A stretch of 64,000 nt of DNA, taken from Bacteroidetes bacterium UBA7662. GTDB lineage: Bacteria; Bacteroidota; Bacteroidia; UBA7662. The stretch covers positions 300,038-364,037 of the forward strand of contig DLHS01000005.1 in NCBI GenBank assembly GCA_002483345.1. The letters run 5' to 3'. Under the pieces are notes generated by a model. The model did not search any database. It was not told the origin of the DNA and saw only the letters and a program-made list of their open reading frames with translations. Shown here in pieces: positions 25,715-35,138 of this stretch. Position numbers and translations under genes: made by a program. Numbering within the stretch: position 1 is the first letter of the stretch; the number at the start of each line of letters is the position of its first letter.

Positions 25715-26145
25715 GTGCCGTGATATGGTTTTTTGTCGGCTTTTGGGGTACTGAAATGGTATCGGCAGCCATACACCGTTGGCTGATGCATGGCCCGCTC
25801 TGGTTTATCCACCAGTCTCATCACCGTCCGGGTAAAGGATTTTTCCAGTATAATGATGTTTTTACCCTGCTTTTTGGCGGGACAGGTATATACTTGCTCC
25901 TGCAGGGCAGCAGCAGTCTGAATGCAGGCTTTTGGTCGGGTGCTGGCATCAGCTTTTATGGGATTTGCTATTTTTTACTCCATGATATGTTGGTGCACCG
26001 CCGTATCCGTGGCTGGGTATCTACCCGATTCACTTATTTCAGGGCCTTGCAAAAGGCACACCGGGCGCATCACAAATGGGTTGATAAAAAGCCTGGGGAG
26101 AGTTATGGTTTGTTCCTATTTTCATCCAGATATTTCCGCCGCTAA
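25711..26145 (+). CDS. crtZ: beta-carotene hydroxylase (CrtZ type)
   Basis: 144 residues. Fatty-acid-hydroxylase fold with di-iron His boxes: HRWLMHG, HQSHHRP, HDMLVHRR and HRAHHKW, and three to four membrane spans. It adds hydroxyl groups to beta-ionone rings to give zeaxanthin or related xanthophylls. Its ATG overlaps the stop of the B12-MerR gene (ATGA), so light control of pigment synthesis is likely. Confidence 0.92.
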   Translation: MSAVIWFFVGFWGTEMVSAAIHRWLMHGPLWFIHQSHHRPGKGFFQYNDVFTLLFGGTGIYLLLQGSSSLNAGFWSGAGISFYGICYFLLHDMLVHRRIRGWVSTRFTYFRALQKAHRAHHKWVDKKPGESYGLFLFSSRYFRR

Positions 26146-26229
26146 AGCGATATCAGCAGGGAAGGTATCCGAAAAAGACCAAATCAGACACTAATCTCTC
26201 CTCTTTAAGCAATCCCACTCCACCCGAAT

Positions 26230-27321
26230 ATGCGTATGGCACTTTACATCCTTCTTGGTTTGATTTTTATCCTGGGATTAACCACCTGGATAGTCCTTCA
26301 GCGGCCCGCTTTCGGAAACGACCCGGATAAAAACAGGCTGCAGCGATACCAGTCTCCCCAATTGAAGGAAGGCAGTTTTGTCAATGCCATCGAAACTGTG
26401 GTGATGCGGCCAAATGCCAGTTACTGGCAGTTATTGCGGAAACAGTTTTCTGCCGGGAAAAGAGAACCAGCCAGAATCCTGCCTGTCAAAAAAGAAATGA
26501 AGATGCCGGTGGATACCGGTTTTCACTGGATTTGGTTCGGCCACAGTACATTGCTTTTTCAGAAAAACGGCTTAAGTATCTTGCTCGATCCGGTTTTCAG
26601 CCAACGGGCTTCCCCTTTTCAGTTTGCCGGATCCAAACAGTTTCCCGGGACAGAAGCCCTGGGGCTGGAGGATTTACCTGCCATCGATTACATCCTCATC
26701 ACGCACGACCATTACGACCATCTCGATCATGGCAGCATACTGGCCTTGGCCAAACAGGAAAAAATACGTTTCATAGTGCCACTGGGTGTAGGAAGCCATC
26801 TGGAACACTGGGGTGTTGCAGCCAGTCGGATTCAGGAAATGGATTGGTGGCAGGAACTGCAACTGGAAGGCCAGCTCAGGCTGGTGATGACACCCGCCAG
26901 GCATTTTTCCGGCAGGGGACTTATCCGCAACAAAACACTTTGGGCCTCCTACAGCTTTTTGTGGCCGGATCAGAAAGTGTTTGCCAGCGGCGACTCCGGC
27001 TATGGGCCCCATTTCAGGGAGATAGGAGAAAAACTGGGTCCTTTCGACCTGGCTTTGCTTGAGAACGGGCAATACAACGAAGACTGGCCTTATATCCACA
27101 TGATGCCCGAAGAGGCCTGGCAGGCCGGGCGTGATTTGTCGGCCGGGCACATCATGCCCATTCACTGGGGTAAGTTTACGCTGGCGCTGCACCACTGGGC
27201 AGAGCCGGCCGACCGTTTGCTGAAAGCTGCTGCCGAAGCCGACTCGGTCTTTCTCAGTCCTCTTATGGGGGAGCAGGTGCAGCTGTCTCATGAATTTCCC
27301 CGCGAGCGCTGGTGGCAATGA
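26230..27321 (+). CDS. membrane-anchored metallo-beta-lactamase-fold hydrolase (UlaG/NAPE-PLD-like)
   Basis: 363 residues. An N-terminal hydrophobic helix (about 5-24) anchors it. The metal site THDHYDHLDHGS (near 158-169), the GDSGYGPHF loop and IHWGKF near residue 315 mark the UlaG-like/NAPE-PLD branch of the MBL superfamily. Probable phosphodiesterase or lactonase; substrate unknown. A second in-frame ATG lies two codons in. Confidence 0.88.
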   Translation: MRMALYILLGLIFILGLTTWIVLQRPAFGNDPDKNRLQRYQSPQLKEGSFVNAIETVVMRPNASYWQLLRKQFSAGKREPARILPVKKEMKMPVDTGFHWIWFGHSTLLFQKNGLSILLDPVFSQRASPFQFAGSKQFPGTEALGLEDLPAIDYILITHDHYDHLDHGSILALAKQEKIRFIVPLGVGSHLEHWGVAASRIQEMDWWQELQLEGQLRLVMTPARHFSGRGLIRNKTLWASYSFLWPDQKVFASGDSGYGPHFREIGEKLGPFDLALLENGQYNEDWPYIHMMPEEAWQAGRDLSAGHIMPIHWGKFTLALHHWAEPADRLLKAAAEADSVFLSPLMGEQVQLSHEFPRERWWQ

Positions 27322-27353
27322 GGGTGTAACAGCCCTTTACGGGTGGAAATGTG

Positions 27354-27361
27354 TAACTTTG
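27354..27361 (+). promoter_or_regulatory. -7 box 4 nt before a start codon (THUMP gene)
   Basis: TAACTTTG ends 4 nt before the ATG at 27366, predicting a leaderless mRNA. No TTG at the -33 position. Confidence 0.5.
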
Positions 27362-27365
27362 CCCC

Positions 27366-28616
27366 ATGTCGAATTTCAGCCAGCCCGGCAACATCTTTAT
27401 CAGCTGCTACAAACGTTTATCGCCTTATCTCGCCGAAGAGCTGCGCGAACTCGGTTACGAGCCGGAGAATATCACTTCTACCGGTGTCGCCATTCAGGGA
27501 ACGCTTACCGATTGTATGCTGCTCAATATGAAGCTGCGCACAGCCAGTCAGGTTTTTTATGAAATCAGCCGTTTCGAAGCGGAAGACCCGGAAGGTATGT
27601 ACGATGCCGCGTATCAGGTGGCCTGGGAAGACTGGTTGTTTTCGGACGGATATGTAAGTATATCCAGCTTTGTGCAACATCCGAGTATTAACAATCCGAT
27701 GTATGCCAATACCAAGCTGAAAGATGCAGTGGTAGACAGGCTGCGCGCAAAATCCGGCCGACGTCCGGATACAGGTCCTTTGCTCAACAAAGCGGTGGTA
27801 TATCTCTTTTGGACGGAAACCGAGGGTATTTTATACCTCGATACATCCGGTGAGACCCTTGCCAAACACGGGTATCGTTTGTATCCGGGTAAAGCCCCTA
27901 TGCTCGAATCGCTGGCTGCCGCCACCATACTGGCGAGTCGGTGGGATCGGGAAAGCCCCTTTATCAACCCCATGTGCGGTTCAGGAACCCTCGCCATTGA
28001 GGCGGCTTTGATTGCTACCGGTCGCAGGCCAGGTTTGCTGCGCAGGAATTATGCCTTTATGCATATCAAGGGGTACGACAAAGCAGCTTACATGGAAGCA
28101 GTTCTTGATCTGGAAGATGAGGTAAAGGAAGTTCCGGGTCTGTATATCCATGCCAGCGACCACAATAGGGAAGCCATTCGTTTAGCCACGCTGAATGCTG
28201 AAAAGGCAGGAGTAGATCACTATATCAAGCTCGATCAGTTTGATTTCCGGCGTACCAAACTGCCGCAGCCCGGTGCCGCCGGTGTTGTTTTCATCAACCC
28301 TGAATACGGTGAGCGCCTCGGTGAGTTAGACGATCTGGTGGTGATGTACAAGGCGATAGGGGACTTTCTGAAACAGCAGTGCACCGGATACATTGGTTAT
28401 GTCTTTACCGGGAATCTCGATCTGGCCAAAAAAATAGGCCTGGCCACCAAAAAGAAAACAGAGTTCTTCAATGGCCGTATCGACAGTCGTTTGATGGAGT
28501 TTGAACTTTATAGCGGAACCATTCACGAGAAAAAAAAGGTGACAGAAGTAAGTGCTGACCCGGATGCCGGGGAGGCAGACAGCGGTTTCCCACTCCTTTC
28601 AGAAGACGAAGATTAA
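27366..28616 (+). CDS. THUMP-domain class I RNA methyltransferase (RlmL/K-like N-half)
   Basis: 416 residues. N-terminal THUMP RNA-binding domain (about 5-150), then a UPF0020-type SAM methyltransferase (NPMCGSGTLAIEAAL near 200-214). The usual NPPY base-methylating motif reads NPEY (VFINPEYGERL), which may alter activity. By homology it would make m2G in 23S rRNA, as the N-terminal half of E. coli RlmL. The tail is acidic and low-complexity. The start is set by ATG 27366. Confidence 0.88.
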   Translation: MSNFSQPGNIFISCYKRLSPYLAEELRELGYEPENITSTGVAIQGTLTDCMLLNMKLRTASQVFYEISRFEAEDPEGMYDAAYQVAWEDWLFSDGYVSISSFVQHPSINNPMYANTKLKDAVVDRLRAKSGRRPDTGPLLNKAVVYLFWTETEGILYLDTSGETLAKHGYRLYPGKAPMLESLAAATILASRWDRESPFINPMCGSGTLAIEAALIATGRRPGLLRRNYAFMHIKGYDKAAYMEAVLDLEDEVKEVPGLYIHASDHNREAIRLATLNAEKAGVDHYIKLDQFDFRRTKLPQPGAAGVVFINPEYGERLGELDDLVVMYKAIGDFLKQQCTGYIGYVFTGNLDLAKKIGLATKKKTEFFNGRIDSRLMEFELYSGTIHEKKKVTEVSADPDAGEADSGFPLLSEDED

Positions 28617-28679
28617 CCCTTTCAGCTATTATTTAACGATTCTTAAACGCTGTAAAAGTGGTGGCTGTCGGATTTAGCT

Positions 28680-28687
28680 TAGTTTTG
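28680..28687 (+). promoter_or_regulatory. -7 box of the prolyl oligopeptidase gene
   Basis: TAGTTTTG, a full TAnnTTTG match, 23 nt before the ATG at 28711. No TTG at -33. Confidence 0.4.
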
Positions 28688-28710
28688 ACAAGGTAAAATC
28701 TGATAGCAAA

Positions 28711-30828
28711 ATGAAACAGTTACGTTATGGTCTCCTGGCCCTGGTTGTTGTGGCCGCGTGCGACTCCAAACCAAAAGAAGAAGCTTTGGTGTATCCTGAA
28801 ACCAAAAAAGTAGAACAGATAGACGAGTATTTCGGGACCTTGGTGGAAGATCCGTACCGCTGGCTCGAGGCTGATACCAGCGCAGAAACAGCTTCCTGGG
28901 TAGCCGCTCAAAACGAGCTTAGCTTTGGTTATCTCTCCAAAATCCCTTTCCGTGATAAAATCCGTACCCGGCTCGAGGCACTTTGGAACTACGAGAAGTT
29001 TTCTGCACCGTTCAAGGAGGGTAAATACACCTATTTTTACAAAAATGACGGCTTACAGAACCAGTATGTGCTTTATCGCGAAAGCGAAGGAGAGGCGGCT
29101 GCCGTATTCCTGGACCCGAATACTTTTTCCGCTGATGGCACCACCTCGCTGGCTGGCATCAGTTTCACTAAAGACGGCAGTCTTTGTGCCTATCAGATCA
29201 GTGAAGGTGGTTCGGACTGGCGCAAAGTAATTGTGCTCAACACCGAAACCAGACAACAGATAGAAGATACTCTTTTTGATGTGAAATTCAGTGGATTGAG
29301 CTGGAAAGGCAACGAAGGCTTTTATTACAGCAGCTACGACAAACCCAAAGACGGCAGTCAGCTTTCTGGCAAGACCCAGTATCATAAGCTTTATTACCAT
29401 AAACTTGGGACCCCGCAAGCTACAGATGTGCTGGTTTTTGGCGGCGATAAGCAACCCCGGCGTTATATCGGCGGCGGCGTAACCGAGGACGGTCAGTTTT
29501 TGGTAATCAGCGCAGCCAATGCTACCTATGGCAATGAATTGTACATGCAGGATCTGAGCAAAAAAGGCTCTGCTATTCAAACTCTGGTAGGTGATATGAA
29601 CAATGAACACGATGTGGTACACAGCGAAAATGGTAAACTTTATATCGTAACCAATATCAATGCACCCAACCGTAAACTGGTCACCTGCGATGCCACCAAA
29701 GCCACCCCGGAAAACTGGGTTGATCTGATACCTGAAACCGAATTTCCCCTGACAGTAGGTACAGCCGGTGCATACATTTTTGCCAGCTATCTGAAAGACG
29801 CGGTGAGTATGATTCAGCAGTACGATCTTGACGGTAAACTGGTACGCGATATTGAACTTCCCGGCCTAGGTTCTGCAGGTGGTTTTGGAGGGAAACGCAC
29901 GGAAACCGAAATTTACTATAGCTATACATCCTACGTTTATCCCCCAACCATTTTCAAGATGGATCTGGCCTCCGGTAAATCAGAACTTTATAAAAAAGCA
30001 GGGGTAGATTTTGATCCGGCCCAGTTTGAGTCGAAGCAGGTATTTTATACTTCTAAAGACGGCACCAAAGTCCCTATGATTCTTACCTATAAAAAGGGGG
30101 TGGAGCTCAATGGCAAGAACCCGACGCTTTTATATGGCTATGGTGGCTTTAATGTAAGTCTTACGCCATCATTCAGTACATCCAACATCGTCTTTATGGA
30201 AAATGGAGGTGTTTTTGCGGTGGCCAACCTGCGGGGTGGGGGTGAATATGGAGATAAATGGCACGATGCGGGTACCCAAATGAAGAAACAGAATGTATTT
30301 GACGACTTCATTGCGGCTGCCGAATACCTGATTAAAGAGCAGTACACCAGTAACAGTTTTCTGGCCATTGCCGGCGGCTCTAACGGGGGCTTATTGGTAG
30401 GTGCATGTATGACTCAGCGACCTGAACTGTTCAAAGTAGCCTTCCCTGCAGTAGGTGTACTGGATATGTTGCGCTATCATAAATTCACTGCAGGAGCAGG
30501 CTGGGCCTACGATTATGGTACCGCGGACGATTCCAAGGAGATGTTTGAATACCTCTACAAATATTCACCTGTGCACAATGTGAAAGAAGGGGTAAGTTAT
30601 CCCGCTACGATGATTACCACAGCCGATCACGACGACCGGGTAGTCCCTGCACACAGTTTCAAGTTTGCAGCAGCCCTGCAGGCCAAACATGCCGGTACAG
30701 CTCCTGTAATCATTCGGATTGATGTGAAAGCCGGTCATGGTGCCGGTAAACCTACGGCAATGATTATTCAGGAACAGGCCGATAAGTGGGCCTTTTTATT
30801 CCATAATATGGGGCTGGAGATTAAGTAG
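28711..30828 (+). CDS. prolyl oligopeptidase family serine peptidase (S9), lipoprotein
   Basis: 705 residues. Signal with lipobox (VVVAAC), so it is anchored in the periplasm or outer membrane. A beta-propeller of about 400 residues gates the alpha/beta hydrolase domain. The catalytic triad is Ser in GGSNGG, Asp in DHDDRV and His in KAGHGAG. It cleaves proline-containing peptides up to about 30 residues. It has its own promoter box and a strong terminator, hence monocistronic. Confidence 0.95.
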   Translation: MKQLRYGLLALVVVAACDSKPKEEALVYPETKKVEQIDEYFGTLVEDPYRWLEADTSAETASWVAAQNELSFGYLSKIPFRDKIRTRLEALWNYEKFSAPFKEGKYTYFYKNDGLQNQYVLYRESEGEAAAVFLDPNTFSADGTTSLAGISFTKDGSLCAYQISEGGSDWRKVIVLNTETRQQIEDTLFDVKFSGLSWKGNEGFYYSSYDKPKDGSQLSGKTQYHKLYYHKLGTPQATDVLVFGGDKQPRRYIGGGVTEDGQFLVISAANATYGNELYMQDLSKKGSAIQTLVGDMNNEHDVVHSENGKLYIVTNINAPNRKLVTCDATKATPENWVDLIPETEFPLTVGTAGAYIFASYLKDAVSMIQQYDLDGKLVRDIELPGLGSAGGFGGKRTETEIYYSYTSYVYPPTIFKMDLASGKSELYKKAGVDFDPAQFESKQVFYTSKDGTKVPMILTYKKGVELNGKNPTLLYGYGGFNVSLTPSFSTSNIVFMENGGVFAVANLRGGGEYGDKWHDAGTQMKKQNVFDDFIAAAEYLIKEQYTSNSFLAIAGGSNGGLLVGACMTQRPELFKVAFPAVGVLDMLRYHKFTAGAGWAYDYGTADDSKEMFEYLYKYSPVHNVKEGVSYPATMITTADHDDRVVPAHSFKFAAALQAKHAGTAPVIIRIDVKAGHGAGKPTAMIIQEQADKWAFLFHNMGLEIK

Positions 30829-30851
30829 AACCAGCTGCTACACAGATAAAG

Positions 30852-30883
30852 AGCCGTCTCCTTTTGGAGGCGGCTTTTTTTTT
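30852..30883 (+). terminator. terminator of the prolyl oligopeptidase gene
   Basis: A 10-bp stem (30852-30861 with 30866-30875, one G-U) with a TTTT loop, followed by eight Ts. Classical intrinsic terminator, 23 bases after the stop. Confidence 0.9.
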
Positions 30884-31072
30884 GGGGGATAGGAGGAATA
30901 CGGCGGTTCTTCAGCCCGAGAGATTTCGGGGAGTGAGCGCAAGCCTCTTTTGGGTTCAATAATTAACCCATGGAGGCATTCGTGGCGTCTCCCGCCTGAA
31001 ATCGCACTGACTGGCAGCCCTTTATTTTGTTCCGTATCACGCGACTTTTTTCACAAAGCGTATTACCCCTTG

Positions 31073-31100
31073 GGGACTCGCCGATGAGGCTTTACCTTTA
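31073..31100 (+). promoter_or_regulatory. recQ promoter: TTG-N20-TACCTTTA
   Basis: A TTG near 31070-31072 and TACCTTTA at 31093-31100 are 20 nt apart, the correct Bacteroidota -33/-7 spacing (last base A rather than G). The box ends 4 nt before the ATG at 31105, so the mRNA may be leaderless. Confidence 0.5.
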
Positions 31101-31104
31101 ACCT

Positions 31105-33282
31105 ATGCAGCTCACACAAGCCCAGCCCATTGATATTCTCAGACAATATTTCGGCTACGATGAATTCCGAAACCAGCAGGAGAAAATCATTGAGCATGTG
31201 CTTCAGCGTAAGGATACGTTGGTGCTGATGCCCACAGGAGGCGGTAAAAGCTTATGTTATCAGATTCCTGCCTTGTTGCTTCCCGGTCTCACGATAGTCG
31301 TTTCACCACTCATCGCTTTGATGAAGGATCAGGTAGATGCCCTCCGGTTGAATGGTGTGGCGGCAGCTTTTGTGAACTCCAGCATGAATACAGCAGAACG
31401 CAGTCATGTATACGATTTGCTCAACCGTAAGGAGCTTAAAATGTTGTATCTGGCCCCTGAACGTTTGCTTTCGGATGACCTGAAGTTTCTTGAATACCTC
31501 AAGCAACAGGAAATATCCCTCATTGCAGTGGATGAAGCACATTGCATTTCACACTGGGGACATGATTTCCGGGAGGAATATCTGCGGCTGGGAGAACTGC
31601 GGGAAGCCATTCCCAAGGTGCCTGTACTGGCTCTCACTGCCACGGCCGATGCGCTTACCCGAAAGGATATATTGGGAAAACTGAAAATGACAGCCCCCAA
31701 GACCTTCATTTCCAGTTTTAATCGCCCTAATATCACGTATCTCGTGCAGCCTAAACGGGATAGTACCGGACAATTACTTGATTTTCTGGACAAACACCGT
31801 GATGACAGTGGGATTGTCTATTGCCTGAGTCGCAAAGGGACCGAAAAAGTGGCGGAAACGCTGAATGAAGAAGGATTTCCTGCCAGGGTGTATCATGCCG
31901 GTTTAAGTGCTGAAGAGCGTGCCAGACATCAGGAGATGTTTCAGAAAGATGAGGTCAAAATAATCGTAGCTACCATTGCTTTTGGAATGGGCATTGATAA
32001 ATCGAATGTGCGGTTTGTAGCTCACATGGATTTGCCTAAAAATATTGAGAGTTACTATCAGGAGACGGGCCGTGCAGGCAGAGATGGATTACCCAGTAAA
32101 GCCCTGCTTTTTTTCAGCAGGGGAGATGCTGTCAAACTCAAAGGGTTTATTGATCACGAAGACCCGGAACAGCAGCGAATCATGCTGAAGAAGCTGGATC
32201 AGATGGTAGATTTTGGCAGCATGCACAGTTGCCGCCGACAGCATTTGCTACGTTATTTCGGGGAAGATGCCCCAGACAACTGTGGGAACTGTGATATATG
32301 TCTGGGTGCATATGAACAGTGGGATGCTACCCTCCAGGCCCAGCAGGCACTTTCTGCGGTTGCAAGGCTCCAGGAAAGTTTTGGTATAGGGTATGTAGTA
32401 GATTTCCTGAGAGGATCTAAAGCGGAAAAAATAAGGGAATCACACAAAAACCTTAAAACCTATGGTATCGGAAAGGACAAGTCGAAAGAAGAATGGACCA
32501 ACATACTGCGGGAGCTGGTAAGATTGGGTTATGCCGGACTGGAAGGAGAATATCCTGTTCTGAAACTCAATGACCGAAGCTGGAAAGTACTTCAATCTGG
32601 TGAAAAGGTACTGTTGTCTTCCCTGGTCCGGCAAGAGGAGCCGGAAGAAGCGCTAACACCTGTGGTAACCTATGAAGCAGGTTTGTTACTCGCACTCAAG
32701 GAGCAGCGGCGTGAAATAGCGATTGAACTCAATGTCCCTGCTTATACCATTTTATCAGATGCGAGCTTACAGGATATGGCCACCTACCTGCCTTTTGATG
32801 AAGAGGAACTGTTGCGCATCAGTGGATTCGGTACTTACAAAGCTGAGCAATACGGGCATAGCTTCCTGAAGATAGTACGCAGCTATTGTACGGAACATGC
32901 TTTGGAAAGTCGTATGCATGAAAAAACAGGCAGAAAAAAAAGCAACTCAAAAAACAGTGAGCGCAAGAAAAACCCTGCCGGAAAGCTAAGCGATACTTAT
33001 TTGGAAACCCTCAGCCACTTCAAAAGTGGAATGGACATACTCGAAATTGCCGCCAGGCGAAATTTAGCACCTGCCACAATCGAGGGCCATTTGGGTATGC
33101 TGTTGATGAAAGCGGAATTGCATATCGATCAATTGGTAGCACCCTCCAGACAGGAGGTCATTCACAAAGCCATCAACAACCGCTACGACCTGCAACTCGG
33201 ACAACTCAAAGAAATTCTGGGAGATGCTTACAGCTGGGGAGAACTCCGTTGGGTATTGGCTGCTGCAAGGGCAAAGAAATAA
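31105..33282 (+). CDS. recQ: ATP-dependent DNA helicase RecQ
   Basis: 725 residues. DEAH-box helicase core: Walker A TGGGKS, box DEAH, motif VI TGRAGRDG. Next are the zinc-binding Cys cluster (CRRQHLLRYF to CGNCDIC), the RQC winged helix, an HRDC-like region (about 530-600) and a C-terminal helical HTH_40-like tail. 3'-5' helicase for recombination and fork repair. A bidirectional stem-loop closes its 3' side. Confidence 0.97.
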   Translation: MQLTQAQPIDILRQYFGYDEFRNQQEKIIEHVLQRKDTLVLMPTGGGKSLCYQIPALLLPGLTIVVSPLIALMKDQVDALRLNGVAAAFVNSSMNTAERSHVYDLLNRKELKMLYLAPERLLSDDLKFLEYLKQQEISLIAVDEAHCISHWGHDFREEYLRLGELREAIPKVPVLALTATADALTRKDILGKLKMTAPKTFISSFNRPNITYLVQPKRDSTGQLLDFLDKHRDDSGIVYCLSRKGTEKVAETLNEEGFPARVYHAGLSAEERARHQEMFQKDEVKIIVATIAFGMGIDKSNVRFVAHMDLPKNIESYYQETGRAGRDGLPSKALLFFSRGDAVKLKGFIDHEDPEQQRIMLKKLDQMVDFGSMHSCRRQHLLRYFGEDAPDNCGNCDICLGAYEQWDATLQAQQALSAVARLQESFGIGYVVDFLRGSKAEKIRESHKNLKTYGIGKDKSKEEWTNILRELVRLGYAGLEGEYPVLKLNDRSWKVLQSGEKVLLSSLVRQEEPEEALTPVVTYEAGLLLALKEQRREIAIELNVPAYTILSDASLQDMATYLPFDEEELLRISGFGTYKAEQYGHSFLKIVRSYCTEHALESRMHEKTGRKKSNSKNSERKKNPAGKLSDTYLETLSHFKSGMDILEIAARRNLAPATIEGHLGMLLMKAELHIDQLVAPSRQEVIHKAINNRYDLQLGQLKEILGDAYSWGELRWVLAAARAKK

Positions 33283-33351
33283 AGATTCTCAGCTTTCATA
33301 ACAAGGTTTCACGGGTAGAGCACCACCGGTCATGGGGTCTGTTATAAAGAA

Positions 33352-33382
33352 AAAGAGGCTATTCCAACGGAATAACCTCTTT
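33352..33382 (-). terminator. terminator between recQ and the convergent secreted-protein gene
   Basis: A 14-bp stem (33352-33365 with 33369-33382, one G-T wobble) with a 3-nt loop. The minus-strand RNA continues into a run of Ts, so it ends the gene at 33399; a plus-strand function for recQ is weaker. Confidence 0.8.
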
Positions 33383-33398
33383 CAAACAACCTGAAAGC

Positions 33399-35054
33399 TT
33401 ATTGCAGTTTCCAGATCTCCTCATATTTTAAGGGTTTGGCTTCACCTTCAGCAGCATCCATGCTCTTTTTTACCATGATGTTCAGGTGCTCTGTTTGTGC
33501 AATACGCTTCAGACAATTGGGGTCGTTAAGTTCTTTTTTGGAGAAGGAAATACCTTCTCCGGTAATAGTACCACGCAGTAGCGGGGTGATCATACTGTAA
33601 GCGGGATAATTCGGGCGCCCATAAATCTGGTAGGTGAGCACAGGGTGAAGCACGACATGCTTTTTACCATCATCCCCCACCCGTAAGTCAAGACTGAGAA
33701 CTACCAGGCCATCCAGATCGAGCTCTTTCATGATGCGATACTGGGGCATGTCGATGGTGTAGGTGCTGGTGGCTGAACTCACCACTTCTCCCAGTGTGGT
33801 GGGACTCAGCCGCTTCGTTTTTTTGTAGTTTTTTTGAACCAGTACGGTGGTAAGTGTGTCTTCATCTGTGAAAAATTCCTTGTAGGAAGGGTGCGCCACG
33901 ATTCTTTCCGGCCCTTCCAGTGTAATACCATAAGCTTTCAGATTAGCTTCCATATCTCCGTAAAGCGTGTTGAGAAGGTTGTTCCAGGTAGCATCCGGCA
34001 ATTCCGGGAATTGGTAGGTGGTGATGGTGGTCGTGGTGGTGATCGTATTGGTATAATAATTCGTACTGGTGCTGGTTGAAACCGTTTTTTTGTATAATAC
34101 TCCCGACACACTCAGCGATGCCAGTCCGACTTTTTTCAGATTTGACAAGGCGGAAGCGTAGTAGCTGTTGGGCTTGTCGGCAAAAAACTCAAATTTACCC
34201 TGCTTCTTTTCTGATTTACCCTGCACAAAAATGATGTTGTGACTTTGATCTTTGCCAATCACTTTGCATGGAACGGTGGCATAAGCTCCGTTGACAATAC
34301 GGGCAGCACCCAGAGCAGTTCCCTTCACAAACTCCTCGCTGAAACTTTCTACACGCAGATAGTTCTTGGCTTCGAACTTAATGACGCTTTTTGACTTAAA
34401 CCCACCAGATACCATTTTGCTTCGCAAGGCTTCTTTGGGTATGCTGAGTTTGTTGTTGGCCTTGGCTAGCAGGAAGTTGCTGAAGTCTTTCCCAAACGGG
34501 ATTTTGACAATCATCGCCAGCGCCAGCGGATATTTTTTGCCTTCTTCTGCTATGTCCAGTTCCAGCTCTACATCTTTCGCGAGGTCTATTTCGAAAGCCT
34601 CTGTTTTACCGTTGATGCTTTTGATGGCAGGAATCGGAATAGGACCTACCGTAAAACTGGCTTCCTGTCCTTTGGCAGATTTGATAGTGATTTTACGGGC
34701 TTTGGTATCGCCGGCATCTACCATGATCAAATAGCTGCCGGGAGTGGTTTCAGCCACTGCCTTGCCATCTACCAATACTTCACCTTCAAGGCTTACTATG
34801 CCAATACCGGATTTATTGAGCAGGGTGACACCCACATAAGAAGCGCCCGCTTTCCAGCTTTTTTTCATGTATTTAGCTGTCAGGGTTCCTGTTTCAGCAG
34901 GATAGAGATTTTGGTAGTAGCCCACCGTTGCACTGATCTCACCAAGATCAGCCTTTTTTTTCGTCAGAGCCTTGGCCGCTAATTTGCTCAGGGCCTGGGC
35001 AGAAACTTCTGATATCGAGCACAATAGCAGCAGTATGAAGAGGATGTTTCGCAT
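33399..35054 (-). CDS. secreted protein of unknown family
   Basis: 551 residues with a signal peptide (1-19, SEVSA-Q) and no membrane segment after it. The body is beta-rich, with a Thr/Ser/Tyr-rich stretch near 315-335 (TTTTTITTYQ). There is no lipobox, no T9SS sorting domain and no recognisable catalytic motif. I do not recognise the family. It is monocistronic with its own terminator, convergent with recQ. Possibly periplasmic or secreted by another route. Confidence 0.75.
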   Translation of the reverse strand: MRNILFILLLLCSISEVSAQALSKLAAKALTKKKADLGEISATVGYYQNLYPAETGTLTAKYMKKSWKAGASYVGVTLLNKSGIGIVSLEGEVLVDGKAVAETTPGSYLIMVDAGDTKARKITIKSAKGQEASFTVGPIPIPAIKSINGKTEAFEIDLAKDVELELDIAEEGKKYPLALAMIVKIPFGKDFSNFLLAKANNKLSIPKEALRSKMVSGGFKSKSVIKFEAKNYLRVESFSEEFVKGTALGAARIVNGAYATVPCKVIGKDQSHNIIFVQGKSEKKQGKFEFFADKPNSYYASALSNLKKVGLASLSVSGVLYKKTVSTSTSTNYYTNTITTTTTITTYQFPELPDATWNNLLNTLYGDMEANLKAYGITLEGPERIVAHPSYKEFFTDEDTLTTVLVQKNYKKTKRLSPTTLGEVVSSATSTYTIDMPQYRIMKELDLDGLVVLSLDLRVGDDGKKHVVLHPVLTYQIYGRPNYPAYSMITPLLRGTITGEGISFSKKELNDPNCLKRIAQTEHLNIMVKKSMDAAEGEAKPLKYEEIWKLQ

Positions 35055-35138
35055 AACAAATATTTGTCATGCAAATTCGCTTTTCTAGAAACGCACTTCC
35101 ATACCGTCACCAGGGTATATTGGCGACTTTATGATTTC

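Noticed and set aside
30930..30975. tRNA-like T-arm text (gggttcaataattaaccc)
   Set aside because: No acceptor stem, anticodon arm or CCA end can be built around it.
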